This document shows, piece after piece, positions 9,934-19,663 of a stretch of DNA of 37,982 bases (position 1 is its first letter; the number at the start of each line of letters is the position of its first letter). Source of the stretch: an uncultured Gammaproteobacteria bacterium (lineage in GTDB: Bacteria > Pseudomonadota > Gammaproteobacteria > UBA9214). Under the pieces are notes generated by a model. The model was not told where the DNA came from and ran no database searches. It worked only from the letters and a program-made list of their open reading frames with translations. The stretch spans positions 1 to 37,982 of the forward strand of contig CAJQNP010000006.1 in NCBI GenBank assembly GCA_905479705.1, given 5' to 3'. A program made the position numbers and the translations under genes.

Positions 9934-10783
9934 GCCGGACCCCGACTCACCCACCATCAAGCAACTGCTCGTGGAGGCAACGGCCCTGCTCGACAGCGAA
10001 TCGCCGCGACTCGATGCCGAGGTGCTGCTGGCACACGCCTTACAGCAACCGCGCAGTCACCTGCTGGCCTGGCCGGAAAAACGCCTGACCGCCGCACAAC
10101 TCGCCACGTTCAGGCAACTGTTACAACGTCGCTGCAACGGCGAACCGGTCGCCTACCTGACCGGTGAACGTGAATTCTGGTCACTGCCGCTGGGGGTCAC
10201 GACCGACACACTCATCCCGCGACCGGAAACAGAGAGCCTGGTTGCACTGGCCCTGGAAAAGATACCGGCCGATGCCCCGCAACTGATCGCTGACCTGGGT
10301 ACCGGCAGTGGCGCCATCGCACTCGCCATCGCCAGTGAACGACCACGCTGTACGCTCATTGCCACCGAGCGCGACCCGGCGGCGCTGGCCGTTGCGGAGG
10401 AAAACGCGCAACGACTCGGCATCACCACGGTGGCGTTTCGCCATGGCCACTGGTGTGAACCGCTGGCCGGTCTGCAAGCTGACCTGATCGTCAGCAACCC
10501 GCCCTACATCGCCGCGGCAGATCCACACCTGACGCGCGGCGACGTACGCTTCGAGCCACGCAGCGCACTGGCTGCCGGCCCGGCCGGCATGGATGACCTC
10601 ACGGCGATCGCTGCCTGCGCATCCCGCCACCTGAAACCCGGCGGCTGGCTGCTCATGGAACACGGTTTTGACCAGGGTGAACTGGCACGCCAACTACTGG
10701 AAGATACCGGCTTTTCACAGGTGCTTGATTATCGGGACAATGCGTCGCTGGCACGCGTCATCTCGGGCCAGTGGCCGGACTAG
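9917..10783 (+). CDS. prmC: Peptide chain release factor N5-glutamine methyltransferase
   Basis: PrmC (HemK) methylates the glutamine of the GGQ motif in release factors, using S-adenosylmethionine. The protein (288 residues) has an N-terminal helical domain (about 1-95). The conserved [15 protein letters not shown] and TLIPRPETE follow. The SAM-binding loop is [14 protein letters not shown] and the catalytic NPPY is at residues 194-197. Its ATG lies inside the 3' end of prfA. The hemA-prfA-prmC order is standard in gammaproteobacteria. Confidence 0.97.
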   Translation: MNQAPEPDPDSPTIKQLLVEATALLDSESPRLDAEVLLAHALQQPRSHLLAWPEKRLTAAQLATFRQLLQRRCNGEPVAYLTGEREFWSLPLGVTTDTLIPRPETESLVALALEKIPADAPQLIADLGTGSGAIALAIASERPRCTLIATERDPAALAVAEENAQRLGITTVAFRHGHWCEPLAGLQADLIVSNPPYIAAADPHLTRGDVRFEPRSALAAGPAGMDDLTAIAACASRHLKPGGWLLMEHGFDQGELARQLLEDTGFSQVLDYRDNASLARVISGQWPD

Positions 10784-10826
10784 ATGACGCTTGTTTTTTC
10801 ACCGTGCGCGGCGTTACGATGAGACT

Positions 10827-11219
10827 GTGCCGGAAAAACTGAGACAACGTTCTATATGGCTCACCGAGCCCAGCCAGGATCCCGATTACGCGGAATCAGC
10901 GGCAGAGTTGTTGCGTGATGCACTTGGTGTAATTAGCGTGCAGGTCGTGCGCTCTGACCACCTGCTTGTCAATTACAACGTACGCGAAATAACCCTGCAG
11001 ATACTCGAGTCCCTGCTCACCGAGTTCGGCTACACACTGCGAACCAGCCTGGTTTGCCGCACCATGCGCGCACTGTGTTACTACGTGGAAGACATTGAAT
11101 GCACCAGCCGCAAACACGACCAGGCGGAGTGTACCCGTGATGCATTTATCACCCGTTACCTGCGCAAGCCCCACGGATGCCAGGACCGGCGCCCAAAGTA
11201 CCTGCGGCGCTACCTGTAA
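10827..11219 (+). CDS. Conserved-looking small protein of unknown function
   Basis: I do not recognise this gene. From the GTG at 10827 it encodes 130 residues; the track's TTG at 10791 would give 142, and neither start has a good ribosome binding site. The middle (about residues 30-75) alternates beta strand and helix: VISVQVVRSDHLLVNYNV, then a helix ITLQILESLLTEFG. This resembles a small ferredoxin-like (HMA-type) fold. Several cysteines follow (VCRTMRALCYYVEDIEC and a later TECT-like region), and the C-terminus is very basic. Its place between prmC and moeB, on the same strand, suggests a housekeeping or sulfur/cofactor-related role, but that is inference only. Confidence 0.7.
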   Translation: MPEKLRQRSIWLTEPSQDPDYAESAAELLRDALGVISVQVVRSDHLLVNYNVREITLQILESLLTEFGYTLRTSLVCRTMRALCYYVEDIECTSRKHDQAECTRDAFITRYLRKPHGCQDRRPKYLRRYL

Positions 11220-11331
11220 GCATTAACAGTCTGCATTTCCCTGCCCATGAATACTCACTCTGCAATGGCAAAGAAGCTCACCTGAAGCTCCATATGCCTG
11301 CACTTCCGGCATTGCCCTGACATTCACGACC

Positions 11332-12078
11332 ATGAACGACGACCAGTTACTGCGCTACAGCCGGCAGATCATGCTGCCCCGGATTGACGTCGCCGGGCAG
11401 CAGACACTGCTTGCCAGCCGGGCGCTCATCATCGGCGCAGGCGGACTTGGCTCACCGGCGGCCATGTACCTGGCCGCGGCCGGCATTGGCCAGCTGGCCA
11501 TTGCCGATCCCGACACGGTCGACCTGAGCAACCTGCAACGCCAGTTACTGCACCGTACCGCTGACATCGGCCGCGACAAGGTTGATTCTGCCAGCGAGAC
11601 ACTGGCGTCCATCAATCCGGATATCGCCCTGACTGCCCTGCCGCGGGCACTGCAGGGCGAACAGCTCGATGCACAGGTCGCAGTTGCCGACATCGTGCTG
11701 GATTGCAGCGACAACTACGACACGCGTTTTGCTGTCAACAGCGCCTGCGTCCGCAACAGCACGCCGCTGGTGTCCGGTGCAGCGATTCGCATGGAAGGCC
11801 AGCTTGCCGTGTTTGACACGCGCCTGGCGGACAGCCCCTGCTATCACTGCCTCTACAAGGAAGGCGAGAACGAGGATCAAACCTGCTCGGAAAACGGCGT
11901 GCTGTCACCGCTGGTCGGCATCATCGGCGCCATGCAGGCACTCGAGGCCATCAAGGTGATCCTGTCCCTGGGTAAACCGCTGGTGGGACGGCTGGTGGTT
12001 TTCGACGGCCTGCAACATGAATGGCGCACGCTGTCGCTGCCTCGCGACCCTGCGTGTAGCGTGTGTGGCTCTCGCTAG
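11332..12078 (+). CDS. moeB: MoeB/ThiF-family adenylyltransferase
   Basis: This E1-like enzyme adenylates the C-terminal Gly-Gly of a small sulfur carrier (MoaD for molybdopterin, or ThiS for thiazole). The 248-residue protein has the nucleotide loop GAGGLGSP near residue 36. The conserved DTVDLSNLQRQLLH and the adenylation region follow. Two CxxC pairs bind zinc: CYHC at about 170-173 and CSVC near the C-terminus. A cysteine at about 185 (DQTCSENGV) is at the family's reactive position. There is no rhodanese domain. The position downstream of prmC matches moeB in pseudomonads, but ThiF activity cannot be excluded. The stop overlaps the convergent pdxB stop by four bases (CTAG). Confidence 0.9.
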   Translation: MNDDQLLRYSRQIMLPRIDVAGQQTLLASRALIIGAGGLGSPAAMYLAAAGIGQLAIADPDTVDLSNLQRQLLHRTADIGRDKVDSASETLASINPDIALTALPRALQGEQLDAQVAVADIVLDCSDNYDTRFAVNSACVRNSTPLVSGAAIRMEGQLAVFDTRLADSPCYHCLYKEGENEDQTCSENGVLSPLVGIIGAMQALEAIKVILSLGKPLVGRLVVFDGLQHEWRTLSLPRDPACSVCGSR

Positions 12079-13226
12079 TCCGTGGCGGCGACCCTGAATC
12101 CCAGTTTACCCAGCAACACCCCGGCCGCGTCGGCGGGATGCTGCAGCCGGATCGTCGACTCGGAGAACTCGCGCCTGACCGGGTAGTTCTTGCGCAGCGC
12201 ATCAAAGGCCGCACTGCGTTCTGTATCGGGCAATGCCAGCGTTTCGCGCAGGCGCGCGTCATCCTCGCGCACATCGTAAACGGACAGCACCGCCTCACGC
12301 AGCGTTGCAAGGAGATCCTCTTGCGGATCACCTGTTAACCGGTAAGCAGGCGTGGCGGCTACCGCGTCCCTGGCACGCCACTGCGCGGGCACGTCGAAAT
12401 GCCTGCACACCGCGTCGTAAATCATCCCGGTACCCCGCAGCTTGCCGTCGATACTGTAGCCGGCAATATGCGGCGTACCCAGTGCGACCTTTTGCAGCAG
12501 GCCGGTGCTGATGGCCGGCTCGTTCTCCCAGACATCCAGCACCACCGTCAGGTCATCACGGCCGTCCAGCGCATCATCCAGCGCCTGGTTATCGGCAACG
12601 GCACCGCGCGCGGTGTTGATAAAGATGGCACCCGGCCCGAGTTGCTTCAGGCGTGCCGCATTGACCAGGTGGAAGGTCGGATACCGGCCAGCCTTTTCCA
12701 GCGGCACATGCAGCGTCACGATATCGGCCTGCAATACCGCCTCGAGCGGGACAAAGTCATCCTGGACGCCCTGCGCCTGAAGCGGCGGATCGTTCACCAG
12801 GCAGTGCATGCCCAGTGCGGTGAGTCGCTGGCGAACCCGTGAGCCGACATTGCCGCAGCCGATGATGCCGACTGTCTTGCCCGCCAGCTCGAAGCCCTGC
12901 TGTGCGGAAAGCACCATCAGCACACTGACGACATACTCTGCGGCCGAGGTCGCGTTACTGCCCGGCGCCGTGGAAAAGCCGATCCCCCGCCCCTGCAGGT
13001 AATCACGGTCGACATGGTCGAAACCGATGGTTGCCGAGCCGACAAAGCGCACCGGCGAGTTATCCAGCAGCGCTGCATCGACTCGCGTTACCGAGCGCAC
13101 CAGCAATACATCCGCGTCACCCACATCGGCGGCCTGCATGCTCCGCCCGGGCAACAGGATTACCTCGCCGAGCGAGGCAAACGCCTGTTCGACGCAGGGG
13201 ATATTTTCGTCGGCGATGATTTTCAT
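12075..13226 (-). CDS. pdxB: Erythronate-4-phosphate dehydrogenase
   Basis: PdxB oxidises 4-phospho-D-erythronate in the DXP-dependent pyridoxal phosphate pathway. The 383-residue protein is a D-2-hydroxyacid dehydrogenase. The N-terminus MKIIADENIPCVEQAF is typical of PdxB. The NAD-binding loop is GIIGCGNVGSRV, and the catalytic Arg, Glu and His lie in INTARGAV, VWENEP and TPHIAG. The PdxB-specific dimerisation domain covers about the last 90 residues (FSESTIRLQHPADAAGVLLG). It is convergent with moeB, and a REP-like repeat separates its start from the gatB stop. Confidence 0.96.
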   Translation of the reverse strand: MKIIADENIPCVEQAFASLGEVILLPGRSMQAADVGDADVLLVRSVTRVDAALLDNSPVRFVGSATIGFDHVDRDYLQGRGIGFSTAPGSNATSAAEYVVSVLMVLSAQQGFELAGKTVGIIGCGNVGSRVRQRLTALGMHCLVNDPPLQAQGVQDDFVPLEAVLQADIVTLHVPLEKAGRYPTFHLVNAARLKQLGPGAIFINTARGAVADNQALDDALDGRDDLTVVLDVWENEPAISTGLLQKVALGTPHIAGYSIDGKLRGTGMIYDAVCRHFDVPAQWRARDAVAATPAYRLTGDPQEDLLATLREAVLSVYDVREDDARLRETLALPDTERSAAFDALRKNYPVRREFSESTIRLQHPADAAGVLLGKLGFRVAATD

Positions 13227-13263
13227 TGGGTCGAAGTATTAAACTGAAATCAACAACTGATGC

Positions 13264-13318
13264 AGGGTCTAGTTCATTCGACCAGCGGCGCCTGGCCGAA
13301 TGAATCCGGCCCTACAAC
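13264..13318. repeat. REP-like palindrome pair between pdxB and gatB
   Basis: Two copies of the window's REP-like element face each other: AGGGTCTAGTTCATTCGACC, which is imperfect, and GGCCGAATGAATCCGGCC followed by CTACAAC. Each is a hairpin unit with a GTAG-type foot (CTAC on the plus strand) on its outer side. The element occupies nearly the whole gap between the pdxB start and the gatB stop. Confidence 0.7.
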
Positions 13319-13321
13319 GAA

Positions 13322-14758
13322 TCAGCCATCCAGCAGCTTCCTCAACAGTTCGTTCACCTGCTTCGGGTTTGCCTTGCCCTGTGTCGCCTTCATGACCTGG
13401 CCGACAAAGAAGCCGAACAGCTTCACCTGCCCGCCACGGTACTGCTCGATCTGTTTCGGGTTGTTATCCAGCACATCACTGATAATGCCTTCAATCGCCG
13501 CGGCATCGGATATCTGCCTCAGCCCCTGCTTGTCGATGACCTCGTCGGCACTGCCCTCGCCCTGCCACATCGCCTCGAACACCTGCTTGGCGATCTTGCC
13601 GGAGATGGTGCCGTCCTCGATGCGCAGCAACATGCCGCCCAGCATGTCTGCACTCACCGGGCTGTTGCTGATGTCGCAATCATCCCTGTTCAGCGCGGCG
13701 GATAGCTCACCGATGACCCAGTTGGCCGTCAGCTTGCCTGCAGCGCCAGCCACCTGCGCGGCCGCCTCGAAATAATCCGCCATCTCGCGTGTGGCCGTGA
13801 GGATACCCGCATCGTATTCCGACAGGCCATGCTCACTGACGAAGCGCGCCTTCTTCGCATCGGGCATTTCAGGTAACGATTCCCGGACCGCGGCAATGTA
13901 CGCCTCGTCCAGTTCCACCGGCAACAGGTCCGGGTCGGGAAAATAACGGTAGTCGTTTGCCTCTTCCTTGGAACGCATGGAACGCGTTTCATGCCGGTCG
14001 GCGTCGAACAGGCGCGTTTCCTGCACCACTTCGCCGCCACCTTCCAGCACCATGATCTGCCGCTCGACCTCGTAGTTGATGGCCTGCTCGACAAAACGGA
14101 ACGAGTTGATGTTCTTGATCTCCGCGCGTGTACCGAACGCTTCCTGGCCCAGCGGTCGTATCGAGACGTTGGCATCGCAGCGGAACGAACCTTCCTGCAT
14201 GTTGCCGTCACTGATGCCCAGGTAACGCACCAGTGAATGAATCTTTTTCATGTAGGCCACCGCCTCTTTCGCGGAACGGATATCCGGCTCCGAGACGATC
14301 TCCAGCAACGGCGTACCGGCACGGTTCAGGTCGATCCCGGTCTTGCCCATGAAATTTTCATGCAGCGACTTGCCGGCATCCTCTTCCAGGTGCGCACGGG
14401 TAATGCCAATACGCTTGCTGCTGCCGTCTTCCAGTTCGACATCCAGGTAGCCGTCGTGCACGATCGGCAATTCGAACTGGCTGATCTGGTAACCCTTCGG
14501 CAGGTCCGGGTAGAAATAATTCTTGCGAGCAAACACCGAGCGCGGCGCCACCGTGGAATGCGTGGCCAGCCCGAACATCGCCGCCATGCGCACCACCTCC
14601 TCGTTGAGGACCGGCAGCACACCGGGCAGGCCGAGGTCAACGGCACAGGCCTGGGTATTCGGCTCGGCACCGTAGGTCGTCGAGGCACCGGAAAAGATCT
14701 TGCTGTTGGTTGCCAGCTGGGAGTGGATCTCCAGCCCGATTACTGTTTCCCAGGCCAT
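13322..14758 (-). CDS. gatB: Asp-tRNA(Asn)/Glu-tRNA(Gln) amidotransferase subunit B
   Basis: GatB binds the misacylated tRNA and activates its side chain for amidation within GatCAB. The protein (478 residues, normal length) starts [15 protein letters not shown]. It contains the [16 protein letters not shown] segment, the [14 protein letters not shown] strand and [12 protein letters not shown]. The YqeY-like tail domain ends [13 protein letters not shown]. The ATG overlaps the gatA stop by one base (TAATG), so the two are coupled. Confidence 0.97.
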   Translation of the reverse strand: MAWETVIGLEIHSQLATNSKIFSGASTTYGAEPNTQACAVDLGLPGVLPVLNEEVVRMAAMFGLATHSTVAPRSVFARKNYFYPDLPKGYQISQFELPIVHDGYLDVELEDGSSKRIGITRAHLEEDAGKSLHENFMGKTGIDLNRAGTPLLEIVSEPDIRSAKEAVAYMKKIHSLVRYLGISDGNMQEGSFRCDANVSIRPLGQEAFGTRAEIKNINSFRFVEQAINYEVERQIMVLEGGGEVVQETRLFDADRHETRSMRSKEEANDYRYFPDPDLLPVELDEAYIAAVRESLPEMPDAKKARFVSEHGLSEYDAGILTATREMADYFEAAAQVAGAAGKLTANWVIGELSAALNRDDCDISNSPVSADMLGGMLLRIEDGTISGKIAKQVFEAMWQGEGSADEVIDKQGLRQISDAAAIEGIISDVLDNNPKQIEQYRGGQVKLFGFFVGQVMKATQGKANPKQVNELLRKLLDG

Positions 14759-16212
14759 TATTCAAATCCTTGCGGGGTGCGTGTATGCCAGTCGCTGACC
14801 TGCTGGTAGCAGTGCCCGGCATTCAGCAGGCGCGACTCTTCAAAATAGTTTCCGACCATGTGCAGGCCGACCGGCATGCCGTTACTGAATCCGGCCGGTA
14901 TCGACATCGCCGGCAACCCGGCGAGGTTGACCGCAATGGTGTAGATGTCCGAGAGGTACATGCTCACCGGGTCATCGGCCTTCTCGCCCAGCTTGAAGGC
15001 CACCGAGGGTGCCGTCGGGCCCATGATGACATCGACCTGCTTGAAGGCCTGCATGAAATCATCGCGGATCAGGTGACGTGCCTGCTGCGCCTTGAGGTAG
15101 TAGGCGTCGTAATAGCCGGCCGACAGCACGTAGGTGCCCACCAGGATGCGCCGCTTGACCTCGTCTCCAAAACCCTCGCCGCGTGAGCGCGTGTACAGGT
15201 CAGTCAGGTCCTGCGGGTTGCCGGCGCGGTGACCAAAGCGCACGCCGTCAAAACGTGACAGGTTCGAGGAACACTCTGCCGGTGCGACCACGTAATAGGC
15301 GGGCACGGACAGATGCGTGTTGGGCAGGGTGATATCGGTGACCGTGGCGCCCAGCTTCGTGAATTCAGCAATCGCCGCACTCACCGCATCGCCGACACCG
15401 GCATCCAGGCCGTCTCCAAAGTATTCCCCTGGCAGCCCGATGCGCAGCCCCTGCAGCGGCGCATTGAGCTGCGCCGTGTAATCATCCACCGGCCGGTCGA
15501 CACTGGTGGAATCACGCGGGTCAAAACCGGCCATGGCGCCAAGCATGACGGCGGCATCCTCGGCCGAACGCGTGAACGGTCCGGCCTGGTCGAGACTCGA
15601 GGCAAAGGCAATCATGCCGTAGCGGGACACCCGGCCGTAGGTCGGTTTCAGGCCGGTGATACCGCACAGCGCTGCCGGCTGCCGGATCGAGCCGCCGGTA
15701 TCGGTGCCGGTACTGGCCGGTACCAGGCGTGCAGCAACCGCCGCGGCCGAACCGCCCGAGGAACCGCCCGGTACGGTGGTCTCATCCCACGGGTTTTTTA
15801 CCGGGCCGTAGAAACTGGTTTCATTCGAGGACCCCATGGCGAATTCATCCATGTTGGTCTTGCCGATCATGACCGCACCGGCTTCATGCATTTTCTCGGT
15901 AACCGTCGCATCATACGGTGCAATAAAGTTATCCAGCATCCTTGAGCCGCAGCTGGTCTTCACTCCGTTGGTACAAAAGATGTCCTTGTGCGCAAACGGG
16001 ATGCCGGTGAGCGGACCCGCATTGCCGGCCTTGATCGCGGCATCGGCCGCCTGTGCAGCGGCCAGCGCCTGTGACCCGGTCACGGTGACAAAACTGTTGA
16101 GCCGCGGGTCATGGCCGGCAATGCGCTGCAGGCAGGCCCGCGTCAGCTCCTCACTGGAGCAGACCCCGCTGCGCAAATCGGTGGCAAGTTCAACAAGACT
16201 TTTCTGATGCAT
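14758..16212 (-). CDS. gatA: Asp-tRNA(Asn)/Glu-tRNA(Gln) amidotransferase subunit A
   Basis: GatA releases ammonia from glutamine for the amidotransferase. It belongs to the amidase-signature family: the catalytic Lys76 is in AHKDIF, the GGSSGGS loop holds cis-Ser151, and the nucleophile is Ser175 in [13 protein letters not shown] use the ATG at 16212 ([10 protein letters not shown]), which has AGGA eight bases upstream and gives 484 residues. The track's start is seven codons earlier. It lies between gatC (78 bases upstream) and gatB, as one operon. Confidence 0.97.
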   Translation of the reverse strand: MHQKSLVELATDLRSGVCSSEELTRACLQRIAGHDPRLNSFVTVTGSQALAAAQAADAAIKAGNAGPLTGIPFAHKDIFCTNGVKTSCGSRMLDNFIAPYDATVTEKMHEAGAVMIGKTNMDEFAMGSSNETSFYGPVKNPWDETTVPGGSSGGSAAAVAARLVPASTGTDTGGSIRQPAALCGITGLKPTYGRVSRYGMIAFASSLDQAGPFTRSAEDAAVMLGAMAGFDPRDSTSVDRPVDDYTAQLNAPLQGLRIGLPGEYFGDGLDAGVGDAVSAAIAEFTKLGATVTDITLPNTHLSVPAYYVVAPAECSSNLSRFDGVRFGHRAGNPQDLTDLYTRSRGEGFGDEVKRRILVGTYVLSAGYYDAYYLKAQQARHLIRDDFMQAFKQVDVIMGPTAPSVAFKLGEKADDPVSMYLSDIYTIAVNLAGLPAMSIPAGFSNGMPVGLHMVGNYFEESRLLNAGHCYQQVSDWHTRTPQGFE

Positions 16213-16290
16213 ATCTGGGTTTCCTGGCAGCACTGCAACGCTGGTTGCGCCCTGCCCGGTCAGGCGGTCGGCGCGCGCTGCGTGCCGGGC

Positions 16291-16578
16291 TTATTCTATG
16301 ACCTGGGGTACGAGGTACAGTCCGGATTCAGTCTCGGGCGCAACCTGCTGGAAGTGCTCGCGATTATTACCCTCGGTCACCACATCGGGGCGCAGGCGCT
16401 GGGTCGCCTCCAGCGGGTGGGCCAGTGGCTCCACGCCGGTGGTATCAACGCTGTTGAGTTGCTCCACAAAGCTGAGGATATCCGACAGGTTGCGGGCATA
16501 ACCGGGGATGTCATCGACATTGATCCCGAGTCGCGCCAGGTGGGCAATTTTTTCAACATCCGAGGCATCCAGCGACAT
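16291..16578 (-). CDS. gatC: Asp-tRNA(Asn)/Glu-tRNA(Gln) amidotransferase subunit C
   Basis: GatC is the small subunit that wraps around and stabilises GatA. The real protein is 95 residues, [18 protein letters not shown] through to [10 protein letters not shown]. It has the family's VEPLAHPLE segment. The track extends it by 35 residues, but the ATG at 16578 has GGAG five bases upstream and yields the usual length. It is the first gene of gatCAB and is divergent from mreB. Confidence 0.95.
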   Translation of the reverse strand: MSLDASDVEKIAHLARLGINVDDIPGYARNLSDILSFVEQLNSVDTTGVEPLAHPLEATQRLRPDVVTEGNNREHFQQVAPETESGLYLVPQVIE

Positions 16579-16701
16579 GATTACTCCGTATCCAGCGTTC
16601 ACTAAAAAACAGGGACGCAACGGTAGCACAATCATTTCCGCCGTACATCTCTGCATTGGGGCCGACCGGCCGCGACGAATCACGTTTTTCAGCTGATTTC
16701 C

Positions 16702-17822
<1,121 letters not shown>

Positions 17823-17830
17823 TCCCCCTT

Positions 17831-18027
17831 CGCGCCTGCAAGGCACTGCTACGCCAATAACCAGACCATGATCGCGGATTGCGATCCGCTCCTACAACCC
17901 AATCCATGCATGGAAAAAATCATACGCAGGAGCGGATCGCAATCCGCGACAGGATTCAACAAAATGCACATGTGCGTAGCACCCTTACAGGTGCCGGCTA
18001 ATGCTTAGGGGCGCCTTGCAGGCGCGA
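17831..18027. repeat. Cluster of five REP-like hairpins between mreB and mreC
   Basis: Two elements point to the minus strand: GCGCCTGCAAGGC...CTAC at 17831-17852, and GCGGATTGCGATCCGC followed by TCCTACA at 17874-17896. Three point to the plus strand: GCAGGAGCGGATCGCAATCCGC at 17926-17950, GTAGCACCCTTACAGGTGC at 17976-17995, and TTAGGGGCGCCTTGCAGGCGC at 18005-18027. Two pairs are inverted copies of each other, making a nested structure. The second type closely resembles known Pseudomonas REPs (hairpin plus TCCTACA). The rest of the gap (18028-18199) shows no repeat. Confidence 0.8.
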
Positions 18028-18199
18028 ATAACAACGTCAACCGGTCACCCTGACCTGGACATAAACCGCAAGACTCCCACTATAACCACGCACCCGGCAC
18101 TGATTTCATAATCTATACGTCGCACTCCTGACTTACGCTAGAATACCGCCCTGAGAGTGGCAGGCCTCCTGCCAGAGTAACTGTCACACGGGGTGCCCG

Positions 18200-19168
18200 A
18201 TCAAGCTCATCTTCACACAAGGCCCATCCATCACGACGCGTCTGTTCGTGCTGGTATCACTGTCGGTGGTGTTGATGGTGATGGACCACAAGTACAAGAG
18301 TCTTGAGTCCGTGCGCGACGCCCTGTCACTTCTGGTCTACCCGATTCAGCTGGTCGTGGAACTGCCCGGCGCCATGTCCGACTGGTTCAATGAGTCGCTC
18401 GCCACACGACGCAAGCTGCAGGAAGAGATCGACAGCCTGCGCACGCAGCACTTCATGCAACAGGCACAGATGCAAAAATTCTCCGCCCTGCAGGAAGAGA
18501 ACATTCGCTTGCGTGAACTGCTCGATTCCTCCTTCGAGATCGGCGAGAAGGTACTCATTGCCGAGCTGATGTCGGTCAACCTCGATCCCTACAAGCACCA
18601 GGTCATGATCAACAAGGGTGAACTGCATGACATCTATCCCGGGCAGCCACTGGTTGATGCCGAGGGCGTCATGGGACAGGTCGTGCATGCCGGCCCCTAC
18701 TCATCGACAGCCATGCTGATCACCGATACCTCGCATGCAATCCCCGTGCAGGTGAACCGCAACGGCCTGCGCTCCATCGCCCTGGGCAGCGGCACGATCA
18801 ACCGTCTTGAGTTGCCATACATTCCCAACAGCGCCGACATTCAGCCGGGCGACCTGCTGATTACCTCGGGACTCGGCGGTCGATTCCCGCCGGGCTACCC
18901 GGTCGCTACCGTGACGGCCGTGCAGCACGACCCCGGCAATGCCTTTGCCTCGGTGGTTGCCACGCCGCTGGCGCACCTGAACCGCAGTCGCGAGGTGTTG
19001 TTGATCTGGCCGGGGCAAACGACCGTCATCGAGACATCGCACAAGCTGTCGTTCGAAAACGAAACCGCCGAAGACGAGGCCGCCACGGACAACAGCCAGC
19101 CACTGGCAGCCCCCGATGCTGCCGAAGTCACTGGCGGTGAAGCCGAACCGGCGGAGCAACCGGAATGA
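18200..19168 (+). CDS. mreC: Rod shape-determining protein MreC, probable AUC start
   Basis: MreC is the periplasmic scaffold of the elongasome and binds PBP2. The track begins at GTG 18248, inside the transmembrane helix. Reading upstream in frame gives IKLIFTQGPSITTRLFVLVS, which matches the usual MreC N-terminus (MKPIFSRGPS in E. coli). The first codon of that match is ATC at 18200, preceded by GGGGTG at good spacing. No ATG, GTG, TTG or CTG lies between the in-frame stop at 18152 and this point. From ATC the protein has 322 residues: a cytosolic tail, one membrane helix, a coiled coil (about 60-105), the beta-domain with TSGLGGRFPPGYPVA, and an acidic Ala/Glu-rich tail. Its stop overlaps mreD. 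Confidence 0.93.
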   Translation: MKLIFTQGPSITTRLFVLVSLSVVLMVMDHKYKSLESVRDALSLLVYPIQLVVELPGAMSDWFNESLATRRKLQEEIDSLRTQHFMQQAQMQKFSALQEENIRLRELLDSSFEIGEKVLIAELMSVNLDPYKHQVMINKGELHDIYPGQPLVDAEGVMGQVVHAGPYSSTAMLITDTSHAIPVQVNRNGLRSIALGSGTINRLELPYIPNSADIQPGDLLITSGLGGRFPPGYPVATVTAVQHDPGNAFASVVATPLAHLNRSREVLLIWPGQTTVIETSHKLSFENETAEDEAATDNSQPLAAPDAAEVTGGEAEPAEQPE

Positions 19169-19653
19169 TTCGCGGCAGACGCCACGGCAGCGGGGTCATT
19201 GTCCTGACCTTCATCATTGCCCTGTTGCTGACCGTCATACCCCTGCCTGACTGGGCGCGCTACCTGCGTCCCGACTGGGTTGGCCTGGTGCTTATCTACT
19301 GGTGCATGGCACTGCCCGAACGGATCGGCGTCACCACCGGCTGGTTCGTGGGCCTGCTGGTCGACCTGCTGACCGGGTCCCTGCTGGGACAGCATGCCCT
19401 GTCACTAACCATCGTGGCCTACGTCACGCTGAAGTTTCACCTGCGCCTGCGACTGGTACCGGTATGGCAGCAATCCCTGACCGTACTGGTGCTGTTGATA
19501 TTGCACCAGTTGCTGGCACTGTGGATCAGCCGGCTCATTGGCCGCCCCGGTGTACCGCTGTACTTCTGGGCACCGTCGATAATCGGCATGATGCTGTGGC
19601 CAGCGGTGCACGGCCTGCTGCGCGGCATGCGTCGCAGTTTCAGGGTTAACTAG
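19165..19653 (+). CDS. mreD: Rod shape-determining membrane protein MreD
   Basis: MreD is a small integral membrane partner of MreC. The 162-residue protein has about five hydrophobic helices. It contains the family pattern LRPDWVGLVLIYWCMALPERIG near residues 34-55, then GLLVDLLTGSLLGQHAL. It overlaps mreC by four bases (ATGA) and is followed ten bases later by mrdA. Confidence 0.95.
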   Translation: MIRGRRHGSGVIVLTFIIALLLTVIPLPDWARYLRPDWVGLVLIYWCMALPERIGVTTGWFVGLLVDLLTGSLLGQHALSLTIVAYVTLKFHLRLRLVPVWQQSLTVLVLLILHQLLALWISRLIGRPGVPLYFWAPSIIGMMLWPAVHGLLRGMRRSFRVN

Positions 19654-19663
19654 GCTCCCCGGC

